Of a DNA stretch of 64,000 bases, positions 19,281 through 26,950 are shown piece by piece. How positions within the stretch are numbered: the stretch's first letter is position 1; every line of letters starts with the position of its first letter. The stretch spans positions 62,001 to 126,000 of the forward strand of contig CADCBQ010000002.1 of NCBI GenBank assembly GCA_902799745.1, read 5' to 3'. The position numbers were made by a program, and so were the translations under genes. The notes beneath the pieces are model-generated. The model ran no database searches. It was not told the DNA's origin and saw only the letters and a list, made by a program, of their open reading frames with translations. This stretch comes from Fibrobacter succinogenes. Lineage in GTDB: Bacteria > Fibrobacterota > Fibrobacteria > Fibrobacterales > Fibrobacteraceae.

Positions 19281-20315
19281 TTAACGCTTGATGTAGAGGC
19301 TCTTGTCGATAATCAAGTCAATCAGCTGACTGTAGGTGATGCCGTTGCAGGCGGCCTGCTGCGGCAAGAGCGAAGTGGGAGTCATGCCCGGGAGCGTGTT
19401 CGTTTCGATTGCGAACAGCTGCTTGTCCTTGGTGATGCGCACGTCGGTACGGCTGTAGCCGGCACCGCCGAGGGCGTAGTGGGCGTTCTTCACGAGTTCC
19501 TGGATGCGGGCGGTCAGATCGGGGTCGAATTCGGCCGGAGTGACTTCCTTGCATTCACCATTGTATTTGGCTTCAAAGTCAAAGTATTCGCGCGTGGTCA
19601 TGCGCATTTCGGTCGGCGGGAGCGGCTTTTCGCCTTCGATGTAGCCGCAGCTGGCTTCTTCGCCGGCTATGAACTTTTCGCAGAGCAGACGGTTGGAATC
19701 CTTGAACAAGTCTTGAGCAATCTTGCCGGCTTCGTCCAAGTCCTTGGCGATGCCGATACCGATCGAAGAACCGCCCAGCGGGTCCTTGATCACCAGCGGA
19801 AATCCGAGTTCGTCGGAAACAGATACGAGCGTGTCGCCGGTAAAGTCGTGCTTCCAAATCACGCGGTACGGCGGAGTCGGAATGCCGTTAGCCTTGTAAA
19901 TTTCCTTGGACTTCACCTTGTCCATGGCAAGGGCGGAAGCGAGGAGACCGCAACCAGTGTAGGGAATGCCCCAGTTTTCGAGCAAGGCCTGAATGTGGCC
20001 GTCTTCGCCCCATTTGCCGTGCAAGGCGAGGAATGCGATGTCTGCGTCGGGGAGCTCAGAAAGGGCGGGGTTCTTTTTGCAGTTTGCGGCAGTGCCTTCG
20101 AGACCGCGGAAGTAATTGACCGAGAAGTTGTCCTTCTGGTACGGGGAAAGTTCGCGGGAGGACCAGTGCCAGGTGCCGTCTTTGTCGATGAGCACCGGGT
20201 GGATGTTGTAACGGTCCGGGTTCATGGCACGAACAACGCCGGTGCCACTGACAACGGAAACATCATGTTCGGTGGACGGGCCACCCATTAAAACGAGTAC
20301 GCGCAAACGAGCCAT
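19281..20315 (-). CDS. ddl: D-alanine--D-alanine ligase
   Basis: 344 residues with the ATP-grasp features of Ddl: VLMGGPSTEHDVSVVSG near the N-terminus, LHGKWGEDGHIQALLE, PLGGSSIGIGIAKD, CEKFIAGEEASCGYIEG, and the C-terminal FAIETNTLPGMTPTSLLPQQA with metal-binding Glu and Asn. It makes the D-Ala-D-Ala dipeptide for peptidoglycan. The start MARLRVLV at 20315 has an AGAGG site 6 nt upstream; the frame extends further but the added residues come from a low-complexity repeat. First gene of the ddl-tsaB-rimI-ydcF-like operon. Confidence 0.95.
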   Translation of the reverse strand: MARLRVLVLMGGPSTEHDVSVVSGTGVVRAMNPDRYNIHPVLIDKDGTWHWSSRELSPYQKDNFSVNYFRGLEGTAANCKKNPALSELPDADIAFLALHGKWGEDGHIQALLENWGIPYTGCGLLASALAMDKVKSKEIYKANGIPTPPYRVIWKHDFTGDTLVSVSDELGFPLVIKDPLGGSSIGIGIAKDLDEAGKIAQDLFKDSNRLLCEKFIAGEEASCGYIEGEKPLPPTEMRMTTREYFDFEAKYNGECKEVTPAEFDPDLTARIQELVKNAHYALGGAGYSRTDVRITKDKQLFAIETNTLPGMTPTSLLPQQAACNGITYSQLIDLIIDKSLYIKR

Positions 20316-20384
20316 TATAAACCTCTTTAGTAAAAATCTTTGTGAATAATGTAGTAAAATCGTAGAAAAAAGGCTGTGCCTGGT

Positions 20385-20446
20385 GTAAAATGTACAATGT
20401 GGGATGTATGATGAAAAAAATCCACATTTCACATTCCACATTTTTT
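20385..20446. repeat. AATGTG-type quasi-palindromic microrepeat
   Basis: Between divergent ddl and the epimerase gene, AATGTGGGATGT (20396-20407) faces ACATTCCACATT (20431-20442): 12-bp arms with one wobble pair. The surroundings repeat ATGT/ACAT hexamers. It could fold as a hairpin in either transcript. Confidence 0.5.
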
Positions 20447-20509
20447 AACAAACTTGGTTGCCTGCATCGCAAAAGGTTTGTATTTTGTAGGTATTAGAGA
20501 GGTATATGT

Positions 20510-21430
20510 ATGCGAGTATTCGTTACAGGTGGGACAGGGTTCATTGGACATTATGTAGTCAAGGCCCTTTTGGAAAAAGGCCATGAAGTCGTGATTGCGA
20601 CTAGACACCCCAATAAGGTGCCGACACTCAAGGCGATGCCGAACGTTTCGTTCGTGGAATGCGCCTTGACCGATTTCGATGTCATGGCTGAAGGTTTGCA
20701 GGGTTGCGACGCTTGCATCCATATTGCACTCGGTTGGGGCGATACCCCGAGCGCCATGCTCAATAACGATACCCGCGCAACGGTGATGCTGCTTGAAAAT
20801 GCGGCAAAGGCCGGTTGCAAGAAGTTTATTTACACCAGCAGTACCGCGGCAATGGGCCGTATGCGCCCCTCGATGCGCGAAGTGACGAGCAACTTGCCGA
20901 TGGACCTTTACGGTGCCACCAAGGCCGCTGGCGAAGCCTTTGTGCTTGGTTTTACACATGGCTACGGAACTCAGTTCCCCGAAGTCAAGATGACCCGCAA
21001 CATTATCCGCCCGGGTTATACGTTCGGTAACCCTGCTTGGCCCGATGGTTGCTCCCAGCCGGACCGTCGTTTCTTCTCGATGGCTCAGGCTGTCAAGGAA
21101 AACCGCGACATCAACATTATCAAGAATGACGGTACGCAGTTCATTCATGCAAGCCAGCAGGCTAAGCTTTATTTGAGCGTTCTGGAATCCGACAAGAACG
21201 AAGAAATTTTCCTCGGTCTTGGCGAAGTCTGGATGAGCTGGAAGGAAATCGCCGAAATGATGATTTCGATGAAGCCCGGTTGCAAATCCAAAATCGTGGA
21301 AAGTGACCTTGGCTGGGGTGACGAACCCATGCTCTTTGACGTGAGCAAGATTCAGGAACAGTTCGGGCTTGCCTTTGATGCCCACGAGTTCATGCTCGAT
21401 CACGTCAAGTGGACTTATAACCAGATTTAG
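20510..21430 (+). CDS. NAD(P)-dependent epimerase/dehydratase (extended SDR)
   Basis: 306 residues with the Rossmann motif VFVTGGTGFIGHYV at the N-terminus, the STAAMGRM serine region and the active-site YGATK (YxxxK) near residue 143. This is an extended short-chain dehydrogenase, as in sugar-nucleotide epimerases or dihydroflavonol-reductase-like enzymes; the substrate cannot be told from sequence. A GAGAGG site precedes the ATG. Its stop directly abuts the stop of convergent purF. Confidence 0.85.
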   Translation: MRVFVTGGTGFIGHYVVKALLEKGHEVVIATRHPNKVPTLKAMPNVSFVECALTDFDVMAEGLQGCDACIHIALGWGDTPSAMLNNDTRATVMLLENAAKAGCKKFIYTSSTAAMGRMRPSMREVTSNLPMDLYGATKAAGEAFVLGFTHGYGTQFPEVKMTRNIIRPGYTFGNPAWPDGCSQPDRRFFSMAQAVKENRDINIIKNDGTQFIHASQQAKLYLSVLESDKNEEIFLGLGEVWMSWKEIAEMMISMKPGCKSKIVESDLGWGDEPMLFDVSKIQEQFGLAFDAHEFMLDHVKWTYNQI

Positions 21431-22816
21431 TTACCCGCACCTATTTTTGCTGGAATCGCTGCCGATGTAATCGGGGTAGTCGTTGTCAAAGCAGGCGGCG
21501 CAGTAGTTTTCGCCTTCGCCGGTACATTCCTTCATACCTTCGACGCTCAGGTAGCCGAGGCTTTCGACGCCGAGCATTTTGGCGATTTCGGGGGGCGTCA
21601 TGGAACTTGCGGCAAGTTCGCCTTGGCTCGGGAAATCCATACCGAAGAAGCACGGGTGTGCGACCGGAGGCGATGCAATGCGAATATGCACTTCTAAAGC
21701 GCCGGCATCACGCAGCATCTTGGAAAGGATCTTGAGCGTGGTGCCGCGCACGATGGAATCTTCGACCACGCAGACGCGCTTGTTCTTGAGCACGCCTTCG
21801 ATGGGGTTGAATTTGAGTTTGACTTTCTGTTCGCGAACGTTCTGCGTGGGGTCAATGAAGGTGCGGCCCACGTAGTGGTTACGGAGCAAGCCGATTTCAA
21901 AGCGGATGCCGCTCGCCTGGGCGTAGCCGAGTGCAGCGGTAGTAGCGCTGTCGGGCACCGAGATGACGATGTCGGCATCGACCGGGCATTCCTTGGCGAG
22001 TTGCTTGCCCATTTTGCGGCGGACCTTGTCACAGCTCTGTTCGAAAATCTTGGAATCAGGACGGCTAAAGTAGATGTATTCGAAAATGCAGTGGGCGAGG
22101 CGATCCTTTTGCACGAAGCGTTCGGAATGCAGCCCGTTCTTAGTGATGGTCAGGAATTCGCCGGCCTGGATGTCGCGAATGTAGTGTGCGCCCAGCAAGT
22201 CGAAGGCGCAAGTTTCGCTGGCAACGCACCAGGCTTTTCCCATGCGTGCAAGCGACAGCGGGCGGAATCCGAATCCGTCGCGGGCGACGTACATGGTGTC
22301 TTTGCTGATGAATACGAGGCAGAAACTGCCGGTAAATTTGGTGACAGCCTTCTTGATGGCTTCTCCTAAGTCGACGGCTTCGGTGCGGGCGATTTCGTGC
22401 AACAGAATTTCGGAATCGGATGTCGTCTGAAAAATATGGCCGTCGGCTTCCATTTCGGCACGGAGCTCGGCGGCGTTAGTGATGTTTCCGTTGTGGGCGA
22501 CTGCGATCTGGCCCCATTTGCAACTCACCAGAATCGGCTGCGCGTTGGCAAGCGTTGAGGCGCCTGTGGTGCTGTAACGCACGTGGCCAATGCCTGCAAA
22601 GCCGTCAAATTCATTGATGTCGTGTTCTCGGAGAAGGGTCGATACAAGTCCCATTGACTTGCGGACGCGAATTTTGTCTCCGTCGGTGACCGCGAATCCG
22701 GCACTTTCCTGCCCGCGGTGTTGCAGGGCGTAAAGCCCCATGGTAATATTCCTTACGACAGTGTCGCCATTGTAAATGCCGATCACGCCGCATTCTTCGT
22801 GCAATTCGTCGAGCAT
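21431..22816 (-). CDS. purF: Amidophosphoribosyltransferase
   Basis: 461 residues. The N-terminus MLDELHEECGVIGIYNG carries a short propeptide before the nucleophilic Cys of the class II glutaminase domain. ALQHRGQESAGF and the GHVRYSTTG block follow. The phosphoribosyltransferase loop is VCVVEDSIVRGTT. The C-terminal CAACFDNDYP fits the Fe-S ligand region of Bacillus-type PurF. It catalyses the first step of de novo purine synthesis (PRPP plus glutamine to phosphoribosylamine). Confidence 0.96.
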   Translation of the reverse strand: MLDELHEECGVIGIYNGDTVVRNITMGLYALQHRGQESAGFAVTDGDKIRVRKSMGLVSTLLREHDINEFDGFAGIGHVRYSTTGASTLANAQPILVSCKWGQIAVAHNGNITNAAELRAEMEADGHIFQTTSDSEILLHEIARTEAVDLGEAIKKAVTKFTGSFCLVFISKDTMYVARDGFGFRPLSLARMGKAWCVASETCAFDLLGAHYIRDIQAGEFLTITKNGLHSERFVQKDRLAHCIFEYIYFSRPDSKIFEQSCDKVRRKMGKQLAKECPVDADIVISVPDSATTAALGYAQASGIRFEIGLLRNHYVGRTFIDPTQNVREQKVKLKFNPIEGVLKNKRVCVVEDSIVRGTTLKILSKMLRDAGALEVHIRIASPPVAHPCFFGMDFPSQGELAASSMTPPEIAKMLGVESLGYLSVEGMKECTGEGENYCAACFDNDYPDYIGSDSSKNRCG

Positions 22817-22932
22817 AACGCCTCTTTGAAATGTATGTCCCCTCTACCTCGAAGGTCACAGCCCACCCGGACGGGTGCAAGCAAGGGAACGGCCGCCCCT
22901 GTTAAGCAAAAAATGTGCCTAAATGGCGAATT

Positions 22933-23042
22933 TGAGCGAAAATTGCCGTTTTGGAGCGAAAATAAGGTGCTTTGATGGTTCAAATAGAAAATCGCTTTAC
23001 ATTTGGTGTAAAACAAACTCTGAAAATTACAGAAAATGTAAA
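22933..23042. repeat. purF upstream region: direct decamers and inverted repeat
   Basis: The 241-nt gap between ubiA-like and purF genes (both minus) holds GAGCGAAAAT twice, 20 nt apart (22933-22942 and 22953-22962), and an inverted repeat TTTACATTT / AAATGTAAA (22996-23004 and 23034-23042). These could be regulator sites or a weak hairpin for the purF leader; nothing here identifies the regulator. Confidence 0.4.
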
Positions 23043-23057
23043 ATAAGTGGGCTGACT

Positions 23058-23951
23058 TTAGCAGCTCACGACGAGGGCGATAAGGCCTGCGAACATGGCG
23101 ACTTTCACCAGTTTTTGGGCGCGGCGATAGTTTTGCCTGTTCGCAAAAATCAGGATAGAAAGAATCGTGGGCGTGAAGATGGCTCCGGTAATAATCAAGA
23201 ATAATGTGGGGTAGTAACCCTGCGCCACCGGAAGCGGCAAGATTGCCCAGCAGAAAATGCAGATGAATCCGGCGAGGCGCCTAGCGGTGGGGGCGCCTGC
23301 AATCAGCGGGAACGTCATGATGCCAGCCTTGAGGTCGCCGGTTTCGTCTTCCAGGTCCTTGTAGATTTCGCGGGCGGTCGTGAGGAGTATTGCGAACAGC
23401 ATCGCGGGGTAGAGAAGTCCGATTTTGTTCGAAATTCCAAGCGTCGATTCGATGGATTCCTTGAGGCCCGTGGGGTAGAACAGGCAGAGAATCAGGGGTG
23501 TTGCGCAAAGGAAGGCGACTGTCATGTTCTTTAAAAGCGGAATGTGCTTGAGCCACTTGTTGTAGGCAACCAGAAGCGCGCTGAGTAGCACAAAGAAAAT
23601 GCAAGCCGTGAAGTTCGTCTTGGTCATCAGGCTGTCGGCAAGGCCCGCCGCAACTGTGAGTACAAGAAGAATAATCCACGCCCTCCGCGCCGCTGCCACC
23701 GAAACCTTCCCGCTCACTAGCGGACGCTCCGGGCGATTCAGGCGGTCGCTATCCAAGTCCCAAATGTCGTTCTGGATGTTTGCAAAGGCAATTGCAAATG
23801 CAAACCCCAGCGCCTGCAAAACAAGCGGCAACCATTCGATACCGCCCGTCGTTGTGGGCAACGCCGAAAGCAGGTAGTAGCCGATTACAAGCGTGACCAT
23901 CGCAATCACGATGTTCACCGGCCGGGACATTTTAACGAGGGCTAGGAGCAT
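23058..23951 (-). CDS. UbiA-family prenyltransferase
   Basis: 297 residues with about nine hydrophobic segments. The first Asp-rich motif NIQNDIWDLDSDRLNRPERPL (N-x3-D-x3-D form) and a second loop AREIYKDLEDETGDLKAG are diagnostic of the UbiA superfamily, which moves isoprenoid chains onto aromatic or other acceptors in the inner membrane. The substrate (menaquinone, GGGP-like or other) is not resolvable. On the minus strand TATATTCA lies 4 nt before the ATG, a degenerate version of the TATATTTG box seen elsewhere in the window. Confidence 0.85.
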   Translation of the reverse strand: MLLALVKMSRPVNIVIAMVTLVIGYYLLSALPTTTGGIEWLPLVLQALGFAFAIAFANIQNDIWDLDSDRLNRPERPLVSGKVSVAAARRAWIILLVLTVAAGLADSLMTKTNFTACIFFVLLSALLVAYNKWLKHIPLLKNMTVAFLCATPLILCLFYPTGLKESIESTLGISNKIGLLYPAMLFAILLTTAREIYKDLEDETGDLKAGIMTFPLIAGAPTARRLAGFICIFCWAILPLPVAQGYYPTLFLIITGAIFTPTILSILIFANRQNYRRAQKLVKVAMFAGLIALVVSC

Positions 23952-24056
23952 GCCGTGAATATAGAAATATTTGTAGAAACGGAAGGTTCGTCTTCCGCTG
24001 ATTGGCTGTTTTGAAAATTTTACAATCGAAAATGGTATTCAGACGCCTGAAAAAAG

Positions 24057-24093
24057 CGTGTTAAGTAATAGGGGGTGCCCGTAACTTAACACG
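24057..24093 (+). promoter_or_regulatory. 10-bp perfect inverted repeat just upstream of nuclease gene
   Basis: CGTGTTAAGT and ACTTAACACG are separated by 17 nt (loop contains GGGGGTGCCC). The right arm ends 2 nt before the AAGGA ribosome-binding site of the Rpn-like gene, so it could be an operator, a 5'-UTR hairpin or one end of a mobile unit. Confidence 0.55.
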
Positions 24094-24104
24094 AAAGGAA
24101 ACAC

Positions 24105-25043
24105 ATGCCTGACAACACCAATCATTCAACAAAAAAATACATCGTCACGAACGAGCATGGCGAGGAATTCCTGCTGCCCAAATACGCGGCGACTTTCCGC
24201 ATCCTGATGGACGACAAGGACACAATTCGCGATGTGCTCAACAGCTTGCTCCAGCTGGACCATGACCATGAAATTGTTGACCTCGAATACGAATTTGAGA
24301 AGCCCATCGACATCTTTATGCCCGAAAACGACCCCGCGCGCCTCGATGTCTGGGTACATACCAGGGATAATCGGTATCTCAACATTGAGATGCAGAATAA
24401 AGTTCATTCGTTCTTTTTCGACCGTATGCAACTCTACAATTCGTACCTCACACTGCGCGGCAAGTACGAGTTTAACCGTTCTGACTATTTCATGGGCCTG
24501 CCGGAAGAGGAACGCAGGTATCGGTACTATGAACTTCCGGAAACGGTATCCATTTGGCTTTGCAACAATTCGGTGCTCAGATCAAAAGAAATATATAAGG
24601 ACGTATGGTCCACCTATAGCGAATATGAAGTCAAGTCGGGGAACGCCCTTCCCATTTCACGGAAAAATAGGTATATTGTAGTAGACCTGCCCAATTTTTT
24701 GCAGTTGCGCAAAGGCGTGAAAACTCGCGAAGATTTCTGGCTCCGGCTCATTTCGAGAGGACCGCTCCAGGTTCCCGAAACGGAAGACCCGATTTTTGCA
24801 AATGCTCTTGACCGCTTGCGCGTAAGCCGCGTGAAACCCGAACTTTTGAAAGCACTGGAGGCAAACATGTTTGACCATCATGAATACGAGGTTCTCGAAG
24901 CCGAAGCCTTCCTCAAGGGCCAAGCAAATGGCGCACGGCAGGAACGTGAAAAAAACGAAGCTCGCGACTCAAAACGGGCTGACTTCTTGCGTTCGCAGAA
25001 CGTGCCTGACAATGTGATTGCGGCAATGCTTGCCTTGAAATAG
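24105..25043 (+). CDS. Rpn/YhgA-like PD-(D/E)XK nuclease (putative recombination-promoting nuclease)
   Basis: 312 residues. The N-terminus has KYAATFRILMDDKDTIRDVLNSLL, typical of the Rpn/PDDEXK_2 transposase-associated family. The catalytic core RLDVWVHTRDNRYLNIEMQ gives Asp followed by ExQ, the variant PD-(D/E)XK signature. The C-terminus is a charged helix ending in a short DNVIAAMLALK stretch also common in this family. Relatives of Rpn are DNA endonucleases that promote recA-independent recombination and occur as many paralogues per genome. AAGGA lies 5 nt before the ATG; a clean terminator follows. It stands alone between two transcription units. Confidence 0.85.
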   Translation: MPDNTNHSTKKYIVTNEHGEEFLLPKYAATFRILMDDKDTIRDVLNSLLQLDHDHEIVDLEYEFEKPIDIFMPENDPARLDVWVHTRDNRYLNIEMQNKVHSFFFDRMQLYNSYLTLRGKYEFNRSDYFMGLPEEERRYRYYELPETVSIWLCNNSVLRSKEIYKDVWSTYSEYEVKSGNALPISRKNRYIVVDLPNFLQLRKGVKTREDFWLRLISRGPLQVPETEDPIFANALDRLRVSRVKPELLKALEANMFDHHEYEVLEAEAFLKGQANGARQEREKNEARDSKRADFLRSQNVPDNVIAAMLALK

Positions 25044-25071
25044 CATTTTTTTATAAGTCCGAAATTTGGAT

Positions 25072-25096
25072 GCCGATCCTTGGGGTCGGCTTTTTC
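25072..25096 (+). terminator. Rho-independent terminator after nuclease gene
   Basis: GCCGATCC / GGGTCGGC form an 8-bp stem with one wobble pair and a TTG loop, followed by TTTTTC. Confidence 0.88.
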
Positions 25097-25115
25097 AATT
25101 CCTGCGACATTTAAC

Positions 25116-25123
25116 TAAATTTG
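25116..25123 (+). promoter_or_regulatory. TAnnTTTG -7 box upstream of FISUMP lipoprotein
   Basis: TAAATTTG matches the Bacteroidetes-type -7 consensus; the implied start near 25130 would give a leader of about 25 nt containing the GGAGG site. No clear -33 element is visible. Confidence 0.4.
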
Positions 25124-25155
25124 TCAAAAACGTTTGAGGTTACTGGAGGTCTTCC

Positions 25156-26433
25156 ATGAAAAAGATTTTTGCGCTGTTCGCTCTATTAGCCCTGCTTGCA
25201 GCATGTGGCGATGAATCCTCTTCTTCTGTTTCGCCGGAACCCCGCCAGTGCGAGGAACAGAGCGATGACTGCGATAATGTAAGTTCTAGCAGTGGTGAAG
25301 TTTCCAAGAATTCTTCGAGTTCGCAAAAGAGCGCCGATAAGGACAAGTCTTCTTCGTCGGTAGAAAAGTCGAAGTCCTCTTCTAGCGAAGGTAAGGTCGC
25401 CTCTTCGTCTTCTAAAAAAGACGAAAATTCTAGTTCTTCAGTAGAAAAGGCAAAGGAATCTAGTTCCTCGGTAAAGCCTTCTTCTTCGGATGCCAAGTCC
25501 AGCAGCAGCGAAGAAACGAAAACGTCTTCATCAAGTGGCGTTTTTGACATAAACGCTCCCTGTACTTATGGAGATGTTTATGTAGAAGAAGTTGATGGTG
25601 AAAAAAAGGCTTACATTTGTTACGAAGATGGGTGGAAAAGATATATTCCGAAGTCTTCCTCTAGTTCCACACCCAAGAGTAGCAGTAGCCAGGGGTACAA
25701 ATCTTTGCCGAATCCGTTGCGCTATAATATGAGCTATGGCGAATTTACTGATTCTCGTGACGGTACAAAGTACGCAACAATCGATATTGATAACGAGTTT
25801 GGCCCAGATAGTGTCCATCTAGCCTTTACCGTATTTGCCCAGAATCTTAAATATCATGAAAAAATGGTTGCTGGTACAGAAGAGCAAGATGACGACACAA
25901 GGGTGGAAATGTACTGCTATAACGACAGCATTGAGTATTGCAATGACTGGTGGGGCGGCTTGTACCAGTGGGCCGAAATGATGGCCTTGCCGTATGAATG
26001 TAGCAGTAAAAACTGTGCCGATTTGATTGACCCCGATGGAGACGGTTTCCATCAAGGCATTTGCCCGAGTGGCTGGCATGTAATGACCGAAAGGGAATTT
26101 CTTGCTGCATCTTATGCATCAGGCGTTGGTAAAAGTAATATTGAAAGAGCGAATACTATGAAATCTGAAATTTCTTTTTCGATAAGTTGGGGGAGCAATC
26201 TTACAGGAATGAGCTTGATTGCAACTGGCTATCGTTTGAATAGGATGGATGGAAATAAATTGGTAGTGTTCAAAAACTTTCGAAATGGAACATTTTTTCA
26301 TTTTCCTGCAGAATATGAAGCCGTGGACGCAGCTACATGTAGAGGTGGAGCTGTGTATTCTGATGATGCTTATTTGGCAGGGGGTAATCAAAAAAGGTAC
26401 GGCGCTTCCGTTCGCTGCGTTAAGGACTATTAA
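25156..26433 (+). CDS. FISUMP-domain lipoprotein with Ser-rich linker
   Basis: 425 residues. A lipoprotein signal peptide ends in LLAAC (Cys16). Residues 20-130 are a low-complexity linker of SSSS blocks alternating with Lys/Glu, typical of Fibrobacter surface proteins. A second small Ser block lies near 170-185. The C-terminal ~230 residues carry the Fibrobacter major paralogous (FISUMP) features: WGGLYQWAEMMALP, GICPSGWHVMTEREF and the terminal YGASVRCVKDY. The function of this domain is unknown; a surface lipoprotein is the supported statement. GGAGG precedes the ATG. Flanked upstream by a terminator and downstream by a hairpin-rich gap, so it is a single-gene unit. Confidence 0.88.
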   Translation: MKKIFALFALLALLAACGDESSSSVSPEPRQCEEQSDDCDNVSSSSGEVSKNSSSSQKSADKDKSSSSVEKSKSSSSEGKVASSSSKKDENSSSSVEKAKESSSSVKPSSSDAKSSSSEETKTSSSSGVFDINAPCTYGDVYVEEVDGEKKAYICYEDGWKRYIPKSSSSSTPKSSSSQGYKSLPNPLRYNMSYGEFTDSRDGTKYATIDIDNEFGPDSVHLAFTVFAQNLKYHEKMVAGTEEQDDDTRVEMYCYNDSIEYCNDWWGGLYQWAEMMALPYECSSKNCADLIDPDGDGFHQGICPSGWHVMTEREFLAASYASGVGKSNIERANTMKSEISFSISWGSNLTGMSLIATGYRLNRMDGNKLVVFKNFRNGTFFHFPAEYEAVDAATCRGGAVYSDDAYLAGGNQKRYGASVRCVKDY

Positions 26434-26487
26434 TTCCCACAGCCTTCTCTAGGCTTTAAATCAAAAAAAGGTTTAACAAAAAAAATA

Positions 26488-26513
26488 AAGATTCCGCTGA
26501 GGGGTGGAATCTT
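26488..26513 (+). promoter_or_regulatory. 8-bp perfect hairpin ending at ribosome-binding site of small ORF
   Basis: AAGATTCC / GGAATCTT with a 10-nt loop; the right arm touches the AGGAG site of the 33-codon ORF that follows. It could end the FISUMP transcript or control translation of the small ORF. Confidence 0.5.
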
Positions 26514-26525
26514 AGGAGTTCTGTT

Positions 26526-26627
26526 ATGTCTAACAACAAAAAAAACAACAAGAATAAGAAAAATCGCAAAAATTTCACTCTTGAAGCTCTTGAGCCGGAG
26601 CGCTTTTTTTCGGACATGAAAAGCTGA
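26526..26627 (+). CDS. Small Lys/Asn-rich ORF with LEPR-XLL-like motif
   Basis: 33 codons, ATG to TGA, with AGGAG 7 nt before the start. The first half is almost only Asn and Lys; the second half reads FTLEALEPERFFSDM, which resembles the LEPR-XLL motif found at the extreme N-terminus of very large exported adhesin-like proteins. It may be an expressed short peptide or the severed head of a lost large gene. The TGA is immediately followed by hairpins and no continuation was recognised. Function unknown. Confidence 0.45.
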   Translation: MSNNKKNNKNKKNRKNFTLEALEPERFFSDMKS

Positions 26628-26686
26628 TGCCGATTTCCATCGGCATGACGCGGGCGGGGAAAGGAGGTGCCGCATCAAGTGCGGCA
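26627..26686. repeat. Two perfect hairpins after small ORF
   Basis: ATGCCGAT-TTCC-ATCGGCAT (26627-26646) and TGCCGCA-TCAAG-TGCGGCA (26668-26686) are perfect stem-loops 21 nt apart. Neither has a T tail, so they look like repeat-element stems more than terminators. Confidence 0.55.
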
Positions 26687-26821
26687 AGACAACCGGAAAT
26701 GAATGCCCTAAGGCGGAAGAAGATAAGTCGTCGAGCGAACATTCGTCGGCCGAAGGCCGAGGCCATGTGAGTGAGACGAGCACATTTCTGGAGCCGTGGG
26801 CATTTTTGAAGCTGGGGGTTT

Positions 26822-26840
26822 TAGGGGGCAGAGCCCCTTA
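26822..26840. repeat. GC-rich hairpin in intergenic element
   Basis: GGGGC-AGA-GCCCC with flanking TTAG/TTA pairing. Part of the 517-nt gap between the FISUMP gene and the next CDS, which otherwise holds no recognisable gene besides the 33-codon ORF. Confidence 0.45.
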
Positions 26841-26866
26841 GGCGAGAGGGTAGCGGAAAACCCGGC

Positions 26867-26897
26867 TAGATCCTTCGACTTCGCTCAGGATGACACT
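26867..26897. repeat. Dispersed repeat TAGATCCTTCGACT...CGCTCAGGATGACACT, copy 1
   Basis: Shares a 14-nt left part and 16-nt right part with the copy at 39268-39306; ATCCT and AGGAT close the element as a short stem. Similar intergenic elements recur in many bacterial genomes. Confidence 0.6.
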
Positions 26898-26912
26898 GCC
26901 GGGGTTGTAGCG

Positions 26913-26936
26913 AGGGGGAGGCGTCCCCCTTTTGTT
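26913..26936 (+). terminator. Terminator-like hairpin
   Basis: AGGGGGA-GGCG-TCCCCCT, a 7-bp perfect stem, followed by TTTGTT. It lies only 2 nt before the TATATTTG box of the next gene, so it may insulate the rsgA unit from upstream transcription. Confidence 0.55.
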
Positions 26937-26938
26937 GC

Positions 26939-26946
26939 TATATTTG
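26939..26946 (+). promoter_or_regulatory. TATATTTG box 4 nt before ATG (probable leaderless promoter)
   Basis: Exact match to TAnnTTTG; the ATG at 26951 follows after CGGT and no ribosome-binding site is present. A start about 6 nt after the box would fall at or inside the start codon. Confidence 0.55.
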
Positions 26947-26950
26947 CGGT

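Noticed and set aside
20316-20441. 42-residue N-terminal extension of Ddl
   Set aside because: It is translated from the AATGTG microrepeat; the AGAGG site supports the start at 20315.
26430-26783. 117-codon minus-strand frame over the hairpin-rich gap
   Set aside because: No ribosome-binding site or domain; it translates several palindromes, so it is an artefact of the repeat structure.
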